From positions 1,426,001 to 1,490,000 of the forward strand of contig NZ_JBDOIO010000004.1 of NCBI RefSeq assembly GCF_039831995.1: 64,000 nt of DNA, given 5' to 3'. Shown piece by piece: positions 17,117 through 27,175 of this stretch. The notes beneath the pieces are model-generated. The model was not told the origin of the DNA. It did not search any database and was given only the letters and a program-made list of their open reading frames with translations. This DNA comes from Paenibacillus pabuli. GTDB lineage: Bacteria; Bacillota; Bacilli; Paenibacillales; Paenibacillaceae. Position 1 is the first letter of the stretch; every line of letters starts with the position of its first letter. The position numbers and the translations under genes are program-made.

Positions 17117-17286
17117 TAGATCCCTCTCCATATGTAAATTAATGATGAAGCAATACTTGCCATCTTAGTATACCTATTTATTGATTCTTTAAAAATGATT
17201 TGTGCCTCAGGATGGTGGAAGTCAAACTAAATAACTGATATATTAGGAACAAATACGACACAATTTCAAAAGGAGAATCCGTTCTC

Positions 17287-17616
17287 ATGGAGAAAAGCAT
17301 CGCAGAAATGCAGCGCGAGGTTGACCTCTACATTTCCCAGTTCAAAGAAGGCTACTTCAGTCCGCTGGCCATGCTGGCCCGTATGTCTGAAGAGGTGGGA
17401 GAGCTAGCTCGGGAAGTCAATCACGAGTTCGGTGAAAAGCCGAAAAAGGCTTCCGAAGCAGACAATTCCATTGAGCTGGAGCTTGGGGATATTTTGTTTA
17501 TCACGATTTGTTTTGCCAATTCGCTCGGGATTGATCTGGCGCAGGCACACGACAAAGTCATGCATAAATTTAATACACGCGATGCAAATCGGTGGACTCC
17601 AAAAAACACCGATTAG
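17287..17616 (+). CDS. ypjD: MazG-like nucleotide pyrophosphohydrolase, YpjD-like
   Basis: All-alpha NTP pyrophosphatase of 109 residues, likely removing unwanted (d)NTPs. Metal-binding acids are in MSEEVGELAREVN and IELELGDILFITICFAN, the EExxE…ExxD pattern of the family. AAAAGGAG precedes the ATG. It stands at the head of the dapB-mgsA-bsh-cca-birA block, as in B. subtilis. Confidence 0.9.
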   Translation: MEKSIAEMQREVDLYISQFKEGYFSPLAMLARMSEEVGELAREVNHEFGEKPKKASEADNSIELELGDILFITICFANSLGIDLAQAHDKVMHKFNTRDANRWTPKNTD

Positions 17617-17667
17617 GCGTAGATTACATATGCTGTACCATCACCCGATCGGGGAGGGACAGCTTGG

Positions 17668-18192
17668 ATGATGAAGCCGGAAGATTATATGCAGCAGGCT
17701 TACCGCTGTATTTTGCAAAATGATTTTGAGCAGGCAATCCGTTGGTTCGAATCGGCCATTCTGGCTTACCCGGATCATGCGGAGCTCCACTATCGCTGTT
17801 CCATTACGCATGCCCGCAGCCAGCACCTTGGTCCGGCACTGGAACATGCCCGTAAGGCAGCTCAGCTGTCTGGCGGTACAGAAGAATATGTTCTGCATCT
17901 GCAGACATTGGAAGCCAAACAGCTAAGTACACAGGCGAAGGCTTTGCTTGAACAGGCAGGTAACGGCACACACGAACGTTATGTTTCGGCAGCTGCACTG
18001 TTGAAAGAGGCGGTTAAGCTTGATCCGCTGTCTGTCGAAGCGCATGTGATGCTTGGACTGGCGTATAGCGATCTGAATGAATTCGATCGTGCAATCAAGG
18101 CGGTTCGTGATGCGATATCGTTGGATCCGCAAAACGGGCAGTTGCATCAAATGTACCAACAAATCAAGCAGCGTAAGAATTCCATTCAATAA
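17668..18192 (+). CDS. TPR-repeat protein
   Basis: A soluble helical protein of 174 residues with about three tetratricopeptide repeats: QAYRCILQNDFEQAIRWFESAI, ELHYRCSITHARSQHLGPALEHA, and AHVMLGLAYSDLNEFDRAIKAV. Such repeats mediate protein contacts; no catalytic motif is present. GGGGAGGGA precedes the ATG. It lies 51 bases after the mazG-like gene and 83 before dapB. This gene is absent from the corresponding B. subtilis order as I recall it. Confidence 0.82.
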   Translation: MMKPEDYMQQAYRCILQNDFEQAIRWFESAILAYPDHAELHYRCSITHARSQHLGPALEHARKAAQLSGGTEEYVLHLQTLEAKQLSTQAKALLEQAGNGTHERYVSAAALLKEAVKLDPLSVEAHVMLGLAYSDLNEFDRAIKAVRDAISLDPQNGQLHQMYQQIKQRKNSIQ

Positions 18193-18275
18193 GAAATTCA
18201 TTGATCTGAAGCGAATGCTGACGAAATGAATTTTCAAATGACTGAACCAACATACAGTGAGGAGATGCAGCCAAG

Positions 18276-19079
18276 ATGAGTGAAGTAATAAGAGTTGCCG
18301 TAATCGGAGCGGCTGGCCGGATGGGCCGGGAAGTGGTGAAGCTGGTTCTTCAAGACCCGGAACTGGAGCTTGCTGCCGCGGTTAACCGCTCCGGCGCAGG
18401 TATTGATGCCGGAACCCTGGTCGGCCTTCCCGAATGCGGAGTACTTGTAACCGATGATATCGAAATGGCTTTTGCAGAGACGAAACCGCAGGTCATGGTT
18501 GATTTTACAATACCTCAATATGCTTTCGCTCATACAGAACTTGCGATCCGTTATGGAGTCAGACCCGTCATGGGCGTTACCGGCTTCACGACGGAGCAGA
18601 TTGAACAACTGGACAAGCAGTGTCAGGACAAAGGAATCGGAGGTTTGATTGCCCCGAACTTTTCCATTGGTGCCATTTTGATGATGAGATTTGCGGCACA
18701 AGCGGCCAAACATATGCCAAACGTTGAAATCATTGAGTACCATGGGGATCAAAAACTGGATGCGCCTTCAGGCACAGCGATTAAAACGGCTGAACTGATT
18801 GCAGCCAACCGTGAGGAACTCCGCCAGGGTAACCCGAATGAAGAGGAAACCATTGATGGCTCTCGCGGAGGGTATTACAACGGATTCCGGATTCACAGTG
18901 TTCGTTTACCAGGTGTGTTTGCGCAGCAGGAAGTGGTATTCGGTGATTTTGGTCAAACGCTCAAAATTCGTCATGATTCTTACGAACGTGCAGGTTACAT
19001 GCCTGGTGTTAAAATCGGTGTACAGAAGGTTATGGAATATACAGGACTCATCTATGGATTTGATCACTTTATCGACTAA
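18276..19079 (+). CDS. dapB: 4-hydroxy-tetrahydrodipicolinate reductase
   Basis: Reduces hydroxy-tetrahydrodipicolinate with NAD(P)H in the diaminopimelate/lysine pathway, which also feeds peptidoglycan and spore dipicolinate. The Rossmann loop [12 protein letters not shown] is at the N-terminus. The substrate signature [15 protein letters not shown] (usually E.HH..K.DAPSGTA) has the catalytic lysine. [23 protein letters not shown] is the C-terminal signature. It is 267 residues, normal for the family. Confidence 0.97.
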   Translation: MSEVIRVAVIGAAGRMGREVVKLVLQDPELELAAAVNRSGAGIDAGTLVGLPECGVLVTDDIEMAFAETKPQVMVDFTIPQYAFAHTELAIRYGVRPVMGVTGFTTEQIEQLDKQCQDKGIGGLIAPNFSIGAILMMRFAAQAAKHMPNVEIIEYHGDQKLDAPSGTAIKTAELIAANREELRQGNPNEEETIDGSRGGYYNGFRIHSVRLPGVFAQQEVVFGDFGQTLKIRHDSYERAGYMPGVKIGVQKVMEYTGLIYGFDHFID

Positions 19080-19090
19080 AGGAGATTGTC

Positions 19091-19531
19091 ATGTTGAAAA
19101 TTGCATTTATTGCCCATGATCGCAAAAAAGAAGAGATGGTTAACTTTGTGACAGCATATGAACCCGTGTTTACAGACCACCAATTGTATTCGACAGGCAC
19201 TACCGGACTTCGCATTATGGAAGGAACGTCCTTGAAGATTCACCGGTTTGAATCAGGTCCTCTTGGGGGAGACCAGCAGATTGGTGCTTTGGTTGCGCAG
19301 AATGAGATGGATCTGATTATTTTCCTGCGTGATCCGCTGATGGCTCAGCCACATGAACCGGATATTAATGCATTGCTTCGTCTGTGTGATGTACAGGGCA
19401 TTCCGCTCGCAACCAATATTGCAACGGCTGAAATTCTGGTTAAAGCATTGGATCGCGGCGATTTTGGGTGGAGAGAGCTCGTTCATAAATACAAACCGGA
19501 AGCCGGAGTTAATTCGGGTGATTCCGAATGA
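19091..19531 (+). CDS. mgsA: Methylglyoxal synthase
   Basis: Converts dihydroxyacetone phosphate to methylglyoxal, a bypass of lower glycolysis. Motifs: [14 protein letters not shown], the phosphate-binding [17 protein letters not shown] with the catalytic aspartate, and FLRDPL. The length of 146 residues is usual. It lies 11 bases after dapB and overlaps bshB1 by four bases, which fits coexpression of methylglyoxal synthesis with bacillithiol, its detoxifying thiol. Confidence 0.96.
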   Translation: MLKIAFIAHDRKKEEMVNFVTAYEPVFTDHQLYSTGTTGLRIMEGTSLKIHRFESGPLGGDQQIGALVAQNEMDLIIFLRDPLMAQPHEPDINALLRLCDVQGIPLATNIATAEILVKALDRGDFGWRELVHKYKPEAGVNSGDSE

Positions 19532-20226
19532 GTCTCGATATTCTGATTTTCGGGGCACACGCAGACGATGCGGAGATTGGAATGGCGGGAACGATCGCCA
19601 AACATACTGCAGCAGGAATGAAAGTCGGCGTGTGTGATCTGACAAAAGCAGAAATGTCGTCCAACGGAACTGTAGAGCGCAGAGCCGAGGAAGCGGAGGA
19701 AGCCTCCCGCGTCCTCGGTCTTTCGTGTCGAACCAATCTGGGTTTGCCAGATCGTGGTTTATACATAACGCCTGAACACATTCAGGCTGTAACGGCTGAG
19801 ATTCGTCGGCATGCCCCCAAAATTGTATTTGCACCCTATTGGGAAGACCGTCATCCGGATCATGTGATGTGCAGCAAGCTTGTGCAGGAAGCGGTATTCA
19901 ATGCCAAGCTGCGTAATTATATGCCGGAGATGCCTGCTACCCCAGTGAAGGAACTGTATTTTTACTTCATTAACGATATCGGTCCGGTGGATTTGATTGT
20001 GGATATTACGGAACACTATGAGCAAAAGGAACAATCGCTGCTCAGTTATCGTTCCCAATTTGAGGTAGGGGCAGGAACGGTGTCTACCCCGTTAAATCAG
20101 GGGTATATTGAACGTGTAAGAGCTCGGGACTCCTTGCTGGGTCAGCGGAGCCTGATTCCCTTTGCAGAAGGGTTTGCGAGTAATACACCTTATGTCGTTG
20201 GGCAGTTTGGTGCAGCATTCAGATAA
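19528..20226 (+). CDS. bshB1: Bacillithiol biosynthesis deacetylase
   Basis: Zinc enzyme that deacetylates GlcNAc-malate, the second step of bacillithiol synthesis. The metal site is [16 protein letters not shown] (HADD where most members have HPDD) together with the histidine of EDRHPDHVM. The PIG-L/LmbE fold is 232 residues. Its neighbours mgsA and bshA confirm the pathway. The alanine in place of proline in the first motif is a small variation that keeps the metal ligands. Confidence 0.95.
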   Translation: MSLDILIFGAHADDAEIGMAGTIAKHTAAGMKVGVCDLTKAEMSSNGTVERRAEEAEEASRVLGLSCRTNLGLPDRGLYITPEHIQAVTAEIRRHAPKIVFAPYWEDRHPDHVMCSKLVQEAVFNAKLRNYMPEMPATPVKELYFYFINDIGPVDLIVDITEHYEQKEQSLLSYRSQFEVGAGTVSTPLNQGYIERVRARDSLLGQRSLIPFAEGFASNTPYVVGQFGAAFR

Positions 20227-20325
20227 TACCTTGCTGCGCTTGCTCTTATCATAATAATATATATGTTGAATTCCGTTGCATTACATCAACTCGCACACGC
20301 GGGAGATTAAAGGAGCGTCCACCGG

Positions 20326-21486
20326 ATGGATCATAAGCTAAAGATTGGTATCACCTGTTATCCGTCCCTCGGAGGGTCTGGCGTTGTCGCAACGGAGCTC
20401 GGCAAATTGCTTGCCGAACAGGGGCATCAGGTTCATTTTATTGCGAATAGTATTCCGTTCCGATTGGGTACTTTTCAGAAAAATATTTTTTACCATGAAG
20501 TTGAAGTTAACGATTATTATGTATTTCGCTATCCACCATACGATCTGTCCCTGGCAACCAAGATGGCTCAAGTGGCCAAAGCCCAGCAGCTTGATCTGCT
20601 GCATGTGCATTATGCAGTTCCGCACGCCGTATGTGCCTTTTTGGCCAAACAAATGGTGGGCGAAGATCTGAAGGTTGTTACTACTCTGCATGGTACAGAC
20701 ATTACTGTACTTGCACAGGATGAATCCCTCAAAGATCTCATTCGGCTTGCAATCAACGAAAGTGATGCTGTAACTGCAGTTTCACAGGATTTGATTCGGG
20801 AAACGGTTGAGCTTCTGGACATTCAGCGTCCGATTGATTTGACATACAATTTTATCGATAAACGAATTTATTATCCTCGGGATGCGGCCAGCCTGCGCCG
20901 AGATTTTGCAGCACCGAATGAGAAAATATTGATGCATATCTCCAACTTCCGCCCGGTGAAGCGAACACAGGACGTTGTAGAAGTTTTCCGTCAGGTTCAG
21001 GAGCAGGTTCCAGCCAAATTGCTGTTTGTTGGAGAAGGACCGGATTTGCCTAAGATCCAATGGAAAATCAATGATATGGGCTTGAATGACAAAGTTCATT
21101 TTCTGGGCAAGCAGGATGACATCGCACAAGTCATTTCCATGGCAGACATCCTTATGCTTCCTTCCGAGAAAGAGAGCTTCGGGCTTGTGGCCCTGGAAGC
21201 GATGGCATGCGGTGTGCCGACCGTCGGATCACAGGCAGGAGGAATTCCTGAACTCGTATTACACGGGAAAACCGGGTATTTATCGCCGATCGGCGATACA
21301 CAGTCCATGGCTGAAAACGCCATTCGGTTGTTGACTGACGATCGACTGGCAGCTGATTTCAGGGAAGCCTGTCTTCATAGGGCACATCATGATTTTTGCA
21401 ATGATGCCATCCGTCATGAATATGAACAAATATACTATCGGGTGCTGGGAAGAGAAGTTCCCGATCTAAAACCCGTTTGCGGCTGA
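20326..21486 (+). CDS. bshA: N-acetyl-alpha-D-glucosaminyl L-malate synthase
   Basis: GT4 glycosyltransferase that joins UDP-GlcNAc to L-malate, the first step of bacillithiol synthesis. N-terminal loop CYPSLGGSGVVATELGK and the C-terminal donor-binding motif SEKESFGLVALEAMACGVP are present, with the HGTDIT loop between them. The 386-residue length is typical. It follows bshB1 by 99 bases and precedes cca, as in B. subtilis (ypjH-cca). Confidence 0.95.
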   Translation: MDHKLKIGITCYPSLGGSGVVATELGKLLAEQGHQVHFIANSIPFRLGTFQKNIFYHEVEVNDYYVFRYPPYDLSLATKMAQVAKAQQLDLLHVHYAVPHAVCAFLAKQMVGEDLKVVTTLHGTDITVLAQDESLKDLIRLAINESDAVTAVSQDLIRETVELLDIQRPIDLTYNFIDKRIYYPRDAASLRRDFAAPNEKILMHISNFRPVKRTQDVVEVFRQVQEQVPAKLLFVGEGPDLPKIQWKINDMGLNDKVHFLGKQDDIAQVISMADILMLPSEKESFGLVALEAMACGVPTVGSQAGGIPELVLHGKTGYLSPIGDTQSMAENAIRLLTDDRLAADFREACLHRAHHDFCNDAIRHEYEQIYYRVLGREVPDLKPVCG

Positions 21487-21559
21487 GCTGCCATATATAC
21501 GATAGAAGCAGCGATACAGAATGATTAAGCAACAGGCAAGTAATGAGGTGATTGGTTTG

Positions 21560-22852
21560 GTGCAATGGACAAAGGTAGATCTCGAAATGGCTGAGCAGAG
21601 TGAACAGGTGCTTCTCAAGTTGAACGAGGAGGGCTATGATGCCTTTTGGGTTGGTGGCTGTGTTCGGGATGAGCTGCTGGGACGCAATGTAGATGATATG
21701 GATATTACAACCTCGGCATCTCCCGAACAAGTGATGGAACTGTTTGCGGATTGTATTCCGACAGGACTTCAGCACGGGACGGTTACCGTACGTTCAGGCG
21801 GTTATTATTTCGAAGTCACAACATTTCGCACGGAATCGGAATACAAAGACAATCGAAGACCGTCTGAGGTTCAGTTTGTCAAGGATATCAAAGAAGACCT
21901 GCAGCGTCGTGATTTTACGATGAATGCTCTTGCCATGGACAGAAACGGCACAATCGTTGATCCGTTTGGCGGGCAGGTGGATATTCGTGAAGAACGGGTT
22001 AGATGTGTGGGTGCAGCGAGTGAGCGATTCGGTGAAGATGCACTTCGCATGCTTCGGTGTGTTCGGTTTGCTTCGGTTTTTGACTTCAATATTGCCTATA
22101 ACACGTGGAAAGGTCTCGTGAGGCAGAGAGACTTGCTACAACATATCGCCATGGAACGAGTCCGTACCGAGATGGTGAAAATGATGGCTGGTCCTCATCC
22201 GCTGAGAGGTTTGGAATTGCTGCTGCGCAGCAATACACTGGAATATGTCAAGGCTCCCGTTCAAGGTAGCCGCTTCAACCAAAATCTCCTGCCCCAAATT
22301 GGTGATTTGATAGAAGATGATGTCTTGCTGCGCTGGTCGCTGCTGCTAATCGCAGGTCAGTACACGAAGGATGAAGCCGATGCGTTACTGCGAAAGTGGA
22401 CATTTTCCAACGATGATCGTTCGCGGATTACAGGGGTTCTTCAGGTTGAGGAGTTAATAAAGACGGTGGTGCAGGAAGATAAGGACCAAGTAGCATTACG
22501 GTCTGAGTGGATTGTAGCCGTATTGACATGCGGACGTCGGGCCGCTGCGGACTGGCTCAAGATCCAACCTCTTCTTCCTTCCGGTATCCTCCATTCAGCG
22601 TCAGCAGAGAAGTCATACCAACAGATTCTTGCTAACGCAGCCGAGTGGAGTCGATCCATGCCGGTGCATGAGCTGAAGGATCTCCAGATTACCGGGGAGA
22701 ATGTTCTTGGACAGCTCCAGCGCAAGGGTGGGCCTTGGCTGGGGCAGTTGATGAAGTACTTGTTACGTGAAACAGCGATCGGAAATATAGCGAATCAGCA
22801 TGAAGCGCTGACCGCTGAAGTGAAGCGGGTGGCTGCAGATGACCAAGCATGA
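21560..22852 (+). CDS. cca: CCA tRNA nucleotidyltransferase
   Basis: Adds or repairs the 3' CCA end of tRNAs. Class II nucleotidyltransferase with VGGCVRDELLGR, the catalytic pair DMDIT, RRDFTMNALAMD, and EDALRMLRCVRFAS. The frame is open from an ATG at 21521, but GAGGTG at 21545-21550 is best placed for TTG 21557 or GTG 21560; I use 21560. It overlaps birA by 14 bases. About 430 residues, with a helical C-terminal body. Confidence 0.94.
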   Translation: MQWTKVDLEMAEQSEQVLLKLNEEGYDAFWVGGCVRDELLGRNVDDMDITTSASPEQVMELFADCIPTGLQHGTVTVRSGGYYFEVTTFRTESEYKDNRRPSEVQFVKDIKEDLQRRDFTMNALAMDRNGTIVDPFGGQVDIREERVRCVGAASERFGEDALRMLRCVRFASVFDFNIAYNTWKGLVRQRDLLQHIAMERVRTEMVKMMAGPHPLRGLELLLRSNTLEYVKAPVQGSRFNQNLLPQIGDLIEDDVLLRWSLLLIAGQYTKDEADALLRKWTFSNDDRSRITGVLQVEELIKTVVQEDKDQVALRSEWIVAVLTCGRRAAADWLKIQPLLPSGILHSASAEKSYQQILANAAEWSRSMPVHELKDLQITGENVLGQLQRKGGPWLGQLMKYLLRETAIGNIANQHEALTAEVKRVAADDQA

Positions 22853-23816
22853 AGAACTGTTACATATGTTGCTGAATGCGGATGGGCAATTTGTGTCAGG
22901 CGAAGAAATCAGCCGGAACCTATCCATTAGCAGAACGGCAGTCTGGAAACATGTGAACAAACTACGCGATCTTGGGTACGAATTTGAGGCTGTCTCCCGT
23001 AAAGGATACCGCCTCCTTACGAAACCTGACAGCATTGATGCCGCAGGCCTTCAACTGGCTCTGCAAACGTCTGTCTTTGGGCGTAAGACACTTATCTTAG
23101 ATTCAACCTTGTCTACGCAAGGCGATGTTCAGCAAATGGCTGAACAGGGACAGGCAGAAGGTGCCGTAGTCCTTGCCGAGGAACAAACGGGCGGACGGGG
23201 GAGATTCGGTCGCAAATGGTATTCACCGCCTGGCAAGGGCATATGGATGAGCATATTGCTGCGTCCGGAGCAGCCGCTACGGAATACGCCGCAGCTGACA
23301 TTACTGACCGGTGTAGCCGTCTGCCGGGCCGTCCGTGCCCACACAGGGGCAGATGCAGGCATCAAATGGCCGAATGACCTTTTGATTAACGGTCGCAAAA
23401 TGTGTGGCATCTTGCTTGAGTCTGCGGTTGAAGATCATGAACTGCGATACTGCATTGCAGGCATCGGGGTGGATGTTAACTTTGAACTGTCGGATTACCC
23501 GGAAGATCTGACTTCCATTGCGACTTCGATCAAAGTCGAGACTGGGCAGCAGGTGGATCGGACGAAGTTGACCGCTGCGATTTTGAATGAAATGGAACAT
23601 CTTTACGATTTGTATCAAAGGGAAGGTTTTGGTGTAATCGCATCATTGTGGGAAGCCCTCTCCGTTTCGATTCATCGGGAAGTTAAGGTTTCGAATCCTC
23701 AGGGAGATATTGAGGGAACAGCCATTGGGCTGGATCCTTCAGGGGCATTGATTGTAGAGAAAAGCAGCGGCGAACGCGTAATCGTGGTATCGGGAGAAAT
23801 ATCTTTGATGGATTGA
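22839..23816 (+). CDS. birA: Biotin-protein ligase and biotin repressor
   Basis: Activates biotin to biotinyl-AMP and attaches it to carboxylases; with a DNA-binding domain it also represses biotin genes. Residues 1-60 form a winged helix (ISRNLSISRTAVWKHVNKLR). The ligase has the adenylate loop EQTGGRGRFGRKWYSPPGKGIWMS and the lysine of GIKWPNDLLING. The SH3-like C-terminal domain is complete. This is the bifunctional type, as in B. subtilis. Confidence 0.96.
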   Translation: MTKHEELLHMLLNADGQFVSGEEISRNLSISRTAVWKHVNKLRDLGYEFEAVSRKGYRLLTKPDSIDAAGLQLALQTSVFGRKTLILDSTLSTQGDVQQMAEQGQAEGAVVLAEEQTGGRGRFGRKWYSPPGKGIWMSILLRPEQPLRNTPQLTLLTGVAVCRAVRAHTGADAGIKWPNDLLINGRKMCGILLESAVEDHELRYCIAGIGVDVNFELSDYPEDLTSIATSIKVETGQQVDRTKLTAAILNEMEHLYDLYQREGFGVIASLWEALSVSIHREVKVSNPQGDIEGTAIGLDPSGALIVEKSSGERVIVVSGEISLMD

Positions 23817-23879
23817 GGAAATTGTCGAATTTCCACTAAAATAATGAACATAATACGTGAAGTTTGAGCTGATCTTTGG

Positions 23880-24077
23880 TATACTGTGTTCGTGAGGCGA
23901 TATCGGCTATTGCAGACCGAATTGCACTCCGGCAACAGTATGCCTTATTGGCTTGATGATGAACAGATGCATAGCAAAATGGAAGATGTGTTAAGTGAGT
24001 TGTTGGATTCTGCTCTGAGCCGAAGAGGACCGAGACAGAAGGGACGATCGCAAGTGACTCTTTTTTGACTTTTCGGG
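23880..24077 (+). other. Short transcript or leader upstream of panB with possible 42-60 residue ORF
   Basis: An extended -10 promoter (TGG-TATACT, 23880-23885) is followed by about 200 bases and a strong terminator. One frame is open from GTG 23886 to TGA 24066-24068 and contains an ATG at 23940 (MPYWLDDEQMHSKMEDVLSE…), whose product looks protein-like and charged. No good ribosome site precedes the ATG. It may be a small gene, a leader RNA for panBCD, or both. A minus-strand frame across the same bases looks like a shadow. Confidence 0.35.
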
Positions 24078-24109
24078 ACCTTTTTAGTGGAAAACTAAAA
24101 GGTTTTTTT
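24078..24109 (+). terminator. Intrinsic terminator upstream of panB
   Basis: ACCTTTTTAGT and ACTAAAAGGT pair around a short loop and are followed by seven T. It ends whatever is transcribed from the 23880 promoter before reaching panB, 33 bases downstream, or acts as an attenuator. Confidence 0.78.
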
Positions 24110-24142
24110 GTTGCGTTTTGAATTGAAAAGGAGAAAGGAGCC

Positions 24143-25027
24143 ATGACGAAAATGGCTAACAAACAAGCGTTGAATATTGTGAAAATGAAAAAATATAAAC
24201 AGGATGGTGTGCCGCTGAGCATGATTACGGCTTACGATTATCCAACGGCTCTGCTGGCGGAGGAAGCAGGCATTGACATGATCTTGGTCGGGGATTCACT
24301 CGGCAACGTCGTGCTGGGATATGATTCCACTCTGCCTGTAACCATAGACGATATGGTATATCATACTCGCTCCGTTGTACGAGGAGCAGGCAGTACATTC
24401 ATCGTAGCGGATATGCCTTTCATGACCTATCACGGCAGTGTCGATGAAACGCTGAAGGGTGTTCGTCGTCTGATGCAGGAAGGTCATGCGCATGCAGTCA
24501 AAATGGAAGGCGGCGTGGAAATCGCGGAAACCGTCAAAGCTGTGGTGCAAGCGGGCGTACCTGTTCTGGGACACATCGGACTGACCCCGCAATCGGTGAA
24601 TCAGATCGGGGGGTACCGGATTCAGGGTAAGGATTCAGCGGATGCCAGAAGATTAATGGATGAAGCGAAGGCACTCGAAGCAGCGGGAGCCTTTGGCATT
24701 GTGCTTGAACTTGTTACCGAAGAAGTGGCAAGAGCTATTTCGGAGGAGCTCTCGATTCCTACAATTGGTATTGGAGCTGGACGAGGATGTGACGGCCAGG
24801 TTTTAGTATTCCACGATGTGGTTCAGTATGCATCTCCTTACATGCCGAAACGCTTTGTCAAAACATATGGAGATGTGGGCACTCTGATCCGGAACAGCAT
24901 TGGAGCTTATGTTAAGGAAGTCAAAGATCGTTCCTTCCCTGCGGAGGAGCATGTGTTTACCGCCGCAGACGGCGTTGTGGATCAGCTGTATGGACATCGC
25001 AAAGAAAAGGTGGAGAGCAACTCATGA
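24143..25027 (+). CDS. panB: 3-methyl-2-oxobutanoate hydroxymethyltransferase
   Basis: Forms ketopantoate from ketoisovalerate and methylene-tetrahydrofolate, the first pantothenate step. The metal-binding motif ILVGDSLGNVVLGYDSTLPVT and the GHIGLTPQSVNQIGGYRIQGK segment are conserved, as is IGIGAGRGCDGQVLV. At 294 residues it is slightly longer than usual at the C-terminus. It overlaps panC by four bases in the panB-C-D operon. Confidence 0.97.
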   Translation: MTKMANKQALNIVKMKKYKQDGVPLSMITAYDYPTALLAEEAGIDMILVGDSLGNVVLGYDSTLPVTIDDMVYHTRSVVRGAGSTFIVADMPFMTYHGSVDETLKGVRRLMQEGHAHAVKMEGGVEIAETVKAVVQAGVPVLGHIGLTPQSVNQIGGYRIQGKDSADARRLMDEAKALEAAGAFGIVLELVTEEVARAISEELSIPTIGIGAGRGCDGQVLVFHDVVQYASPYMPKRFVKTYGDVGTLIRNSIGAYVKEVKDRSFPAEEHVFTAADGVVDQLYGHRKEKVESNS

Positions 25028-25920
25028 AAGTGATTCGGACCATCGCTGAACTAAGACAGGAGCTTGGTTTGAAGCGTCAAACCATTCAATCCAAAGAGTC
25101 CATTGTAGGCTTGGTGCCTACGATGGGATACCTTCATGAAGGTCATGCAAGCCTGATGCAAACTGCCAAACAACAGAGTGATATCGTCGTATTGAGTATT
25201 TTTGTGAATCCGATTCAGTTTGGACCAAATGAAGACTTTGACAGCTACCCTCGGGATGAAGCCAGGGATGTGGAAACGGCACGTGCGCAGGGAGTGGATA
25301 TCGTATTTATTCCCTCCGTTGAGGAGATGTATCCACAGCCAACACAAACGACGGTATCCGTGTCACGTTTGACTAACCGGCTGTGCGGTGCTTCGCGTCC
25401 AGGACATTTTGATGGCGTGACAACAGTAGTATCGAAGCTGTTCAACATCGTGCAGCCACAGCGAGCATTTTTCGGAATGAAAGACGCACAGCAGGTAGCA
25501 GTCATCCAACAAATGGTCAATGATTTGAATATGCCTGTTGAGATTGTTCCATGTCCGATTGTACGGGAGCAGGATGGCTTGGCACTTAGTTCACGTAATG
25601 TCTATTTGAGTGCTGAAGATCGCCTGGAAGCTCTGGTCTTGTCCAAGGCCCTGCGTGTGGCTCAAGAAGCAGTAGATACAAGTGCTGACACGACTGCTGC
25701 GGATATACGGCGTATTCTGCGTGAGAACATCGGGCGTTCGTCCCGTGCTGTTATTGATTATGCCGAGATTCAGGCTTTTCCGAGTCTGGAGCCGCTTGCT
25801 GATCAGGAAAAAGTGCATGGACGAGATGATATCCTGATTGCGCTGGCTGTGAAATTTGGCAAAACGAGACTGATAGATAATACAAGATTGCAAAGAGCGG
25901 AGGTACTGTCCCATGTTTAG
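25024..25920 (+). CDS. panC: Pantothenate synthetase
   Basis: ATP-dependent condensation of pantoate and beta-alanine to pantothenate. The nucleotidyltransferase motif [15 protein letters not shown] and the second signature [15 protein letters not shown] are present, with the KMSKS-like [11 protein letters not shown]. About 298 residues, normal. It overlaps panB and panD (by eight bases), so all three are translationally coupled. Confidence 0.97.
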   Translation: MKVIRTIAELRQELGLKRQTIQSKESIVGLVPTMGYLHEGHASLMQTAKQQSDIVVLSIFVNPIQFGPNEDFDSYPRDEARDVETARAQGVDIVFIPSVEEMYPQPTQTTVSVSRLTNRLCGASRPGHFDGVTTVVSKLFNIVQPQRAFFGMKDAQQVAVIQQMVNDLNMPVEIVPCPIVREQDGLALSSRNVYLSAEDRLEALVLSKALRVAQEAVDTSADTTAADIRRILRENIGRSSRAVIDYAEIQAFPSLEPLADQEKVHGRDDILIALAVKFGKTRLIDNTRLQRAEVLSHV

Positions 25921-26296
25921 AACATTGATGAAATCCAAAATTCACCGTGCCACCGTTACGGAAGCCAACCTGAATTATGTGGGGAGCATTACCATTGATG
26001 AAGATCTGATGGAAACGTCTGATCTGATGGAAAATGAAAAAGTACAAATTGTAAACAACAACAATGGTGCACGGCTCGAGACCTATGTAATCCCCGGACC
26101 ACGAGGCAGCGGAGTAATCTGTCTGAATGGTGCAGCTGCACGTCTTGTGCAGCCAGGAGACACGGTTATTATCATTTCTTATGCAATGATGTCTCAGGAA
26201 GAAGCTAATTCGCACAAGCCAACAGTGGTTTTTGTGGATGGTCAAAACAAACCAGTGCAGACGATGAAGCAGGAAGTTCACGCGACAATTATGTAA
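25913..26296 (+). CDS. panD: Aspartate 1-decarboxylase proenzyme
   Basis: Pyruvoyl enzyme that makes beta-alanine from aspartate for pantothenate. Self-cleavage is expected at the Gly-Ser pair in [14 protein letters not shown] (near residue 24-25), producing the pyruvoyl group. [34 protein letters not shown] is the conserved core (given here in part: [10 protein letters not shown]). The 127-residue length is typical. It is the third gene of panBCD. Confidence 0.97.
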   Translation: MFRTLMKSKIHRATVTEANLNYVGSITIDEDLMETSDLMENEKVQIVNNNNGARLETYVIPGPRGSGVICLNGAAARLVQPGDTVIIISYAMMSQEEANSHKPTVVFVDGQNKPVQTMKQEVHATIM

Positions 26297-26388
26297 TCCA
26301 CTGGTAAGGGGAATGAAATCGGTCCACCTTGCAAAAAATGAGTACAGGTCACGCACTAATCCATTTTTTCAAGGGTGGGGATGCATCG

Positions 26389-27015
26389 ATGTTCCAGCAT
26401 GTTTTCGCCGAAATGAACGACATGTTAGATGAAATTATCAAGCGCTACCCTTCCGCTGAGGGTCTGAACAAACAGGAACTGCTGCAAAAGTGGAACTTGC
26501 TGAAGCGGATGAGTGACGGGATGATTGATGAGTGGCTGATGTTTGAGGAGAAGATGAGTCAGGTCAGGGATTTGGAACAACCGGTGACGCTCCAACCGGA
26601 ACAGGAAGCAGTCACGGCTCTGCCTGAAGTCCATTTGGAATCCTTTAGCCGCGGTCAAGGATATTTCAAGTTACAAATGTATCCGCAGGCGATTGTGCAA
26701 TTTTCACAAATTATTGCCGAATATCCGGACAGTGCACTGACGCGGTACTATCTGGGACTTGCGCATATGAACCTCAATCAAACCACGGAAGCGGGAAGTC
26801 ACCTGCGGCTAATCGTGCACCTGAATGGTTCTCCGAGGCTAAAGGGGCTAGCCTGCAATGCTCTGGGCTGCCTCGAAGCCAAGCTGGCGAATCCCAAAGG
26901 AGCATGTTCCCTGTTTGCACAGGCACTCCAGCATGACCCGACGTTGACCGAACCGTTGTATAACATGGAAGCCTGCAGGCTGAACAGCGGACAACTGCAA
27001 TATGGAATAAGCTGA
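26389..27015 (+). CDS. TPR-like protein at the end of the pan operon
   Basis: Soluble protein of about 208 residues. The first 100 residues are acidic and helical (MFQHVFAEMNDMLDEIIKRY…), and the second half holds two or three TPR-like repeats (SRGQGYFKLQMYPQAIVQFS; TRYYLGLAHMNLNQTTEAGSH). The ATG at 26389 follows GGGTGGGGA; earlier in-frame starts lack a ribosome site. It resembles the TPR gene at 17668 only in repeat type. Its role is unknown. Confidence 0.78.
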   Translation: MFQHVFAEMNDMLDEIIKRYPSAEGLNKQELLQKWNLLKRMSDGMIDEWLMFEEKMSQVRDLEQPVTLQPEQEAVTALPEVHLESFSRGQGYFKLQMYPQAIVQFSQIIAEYPDSALTRYYLGLAHMNLNQTTEAGSHLRLIVHLNGSPRLKGLACNALGCLEAKLANPKGACSLFAQALQHDPTLTEPLYNMEACRLNSGQLQYGIS

Positions 27016-27052
27016 CCTTACTTCAAATTGAAGTGTAGTGCAGCGGCATCAA

Positions 27053-27098
27053 GACGGTGTTTTCTCCTTATATATCTTGGAGGAAACACCGCCTTTTT
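27053..27098 (+). terminator. Intrinsic terminator ending the panBCD-TPR transcript
   Basis: A long stem, GACGGTGTTTTCTCC with GGAGGAAACACCGCC, closes an 11-base loop and is followed by TTTTTT. The stem is one of the longest in the window. Confidence 0.9.
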
Positions 27099-27175
27099 TG
27101 TCAGTTAATTTTCAAATGCCCGTTTTTTTGCTATGCTGTAACATAGACTGGAATGGAAGGGACTTGTACATTGCA

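Noticed and set aside
23990..24110. T-box leader before panB, suggested by a GGGACGATCGCAAG segment followed by a terminator
   Set aside because: The invariant GGTGGNACCGCG core is not there and no stem I features or specifier could be placed.
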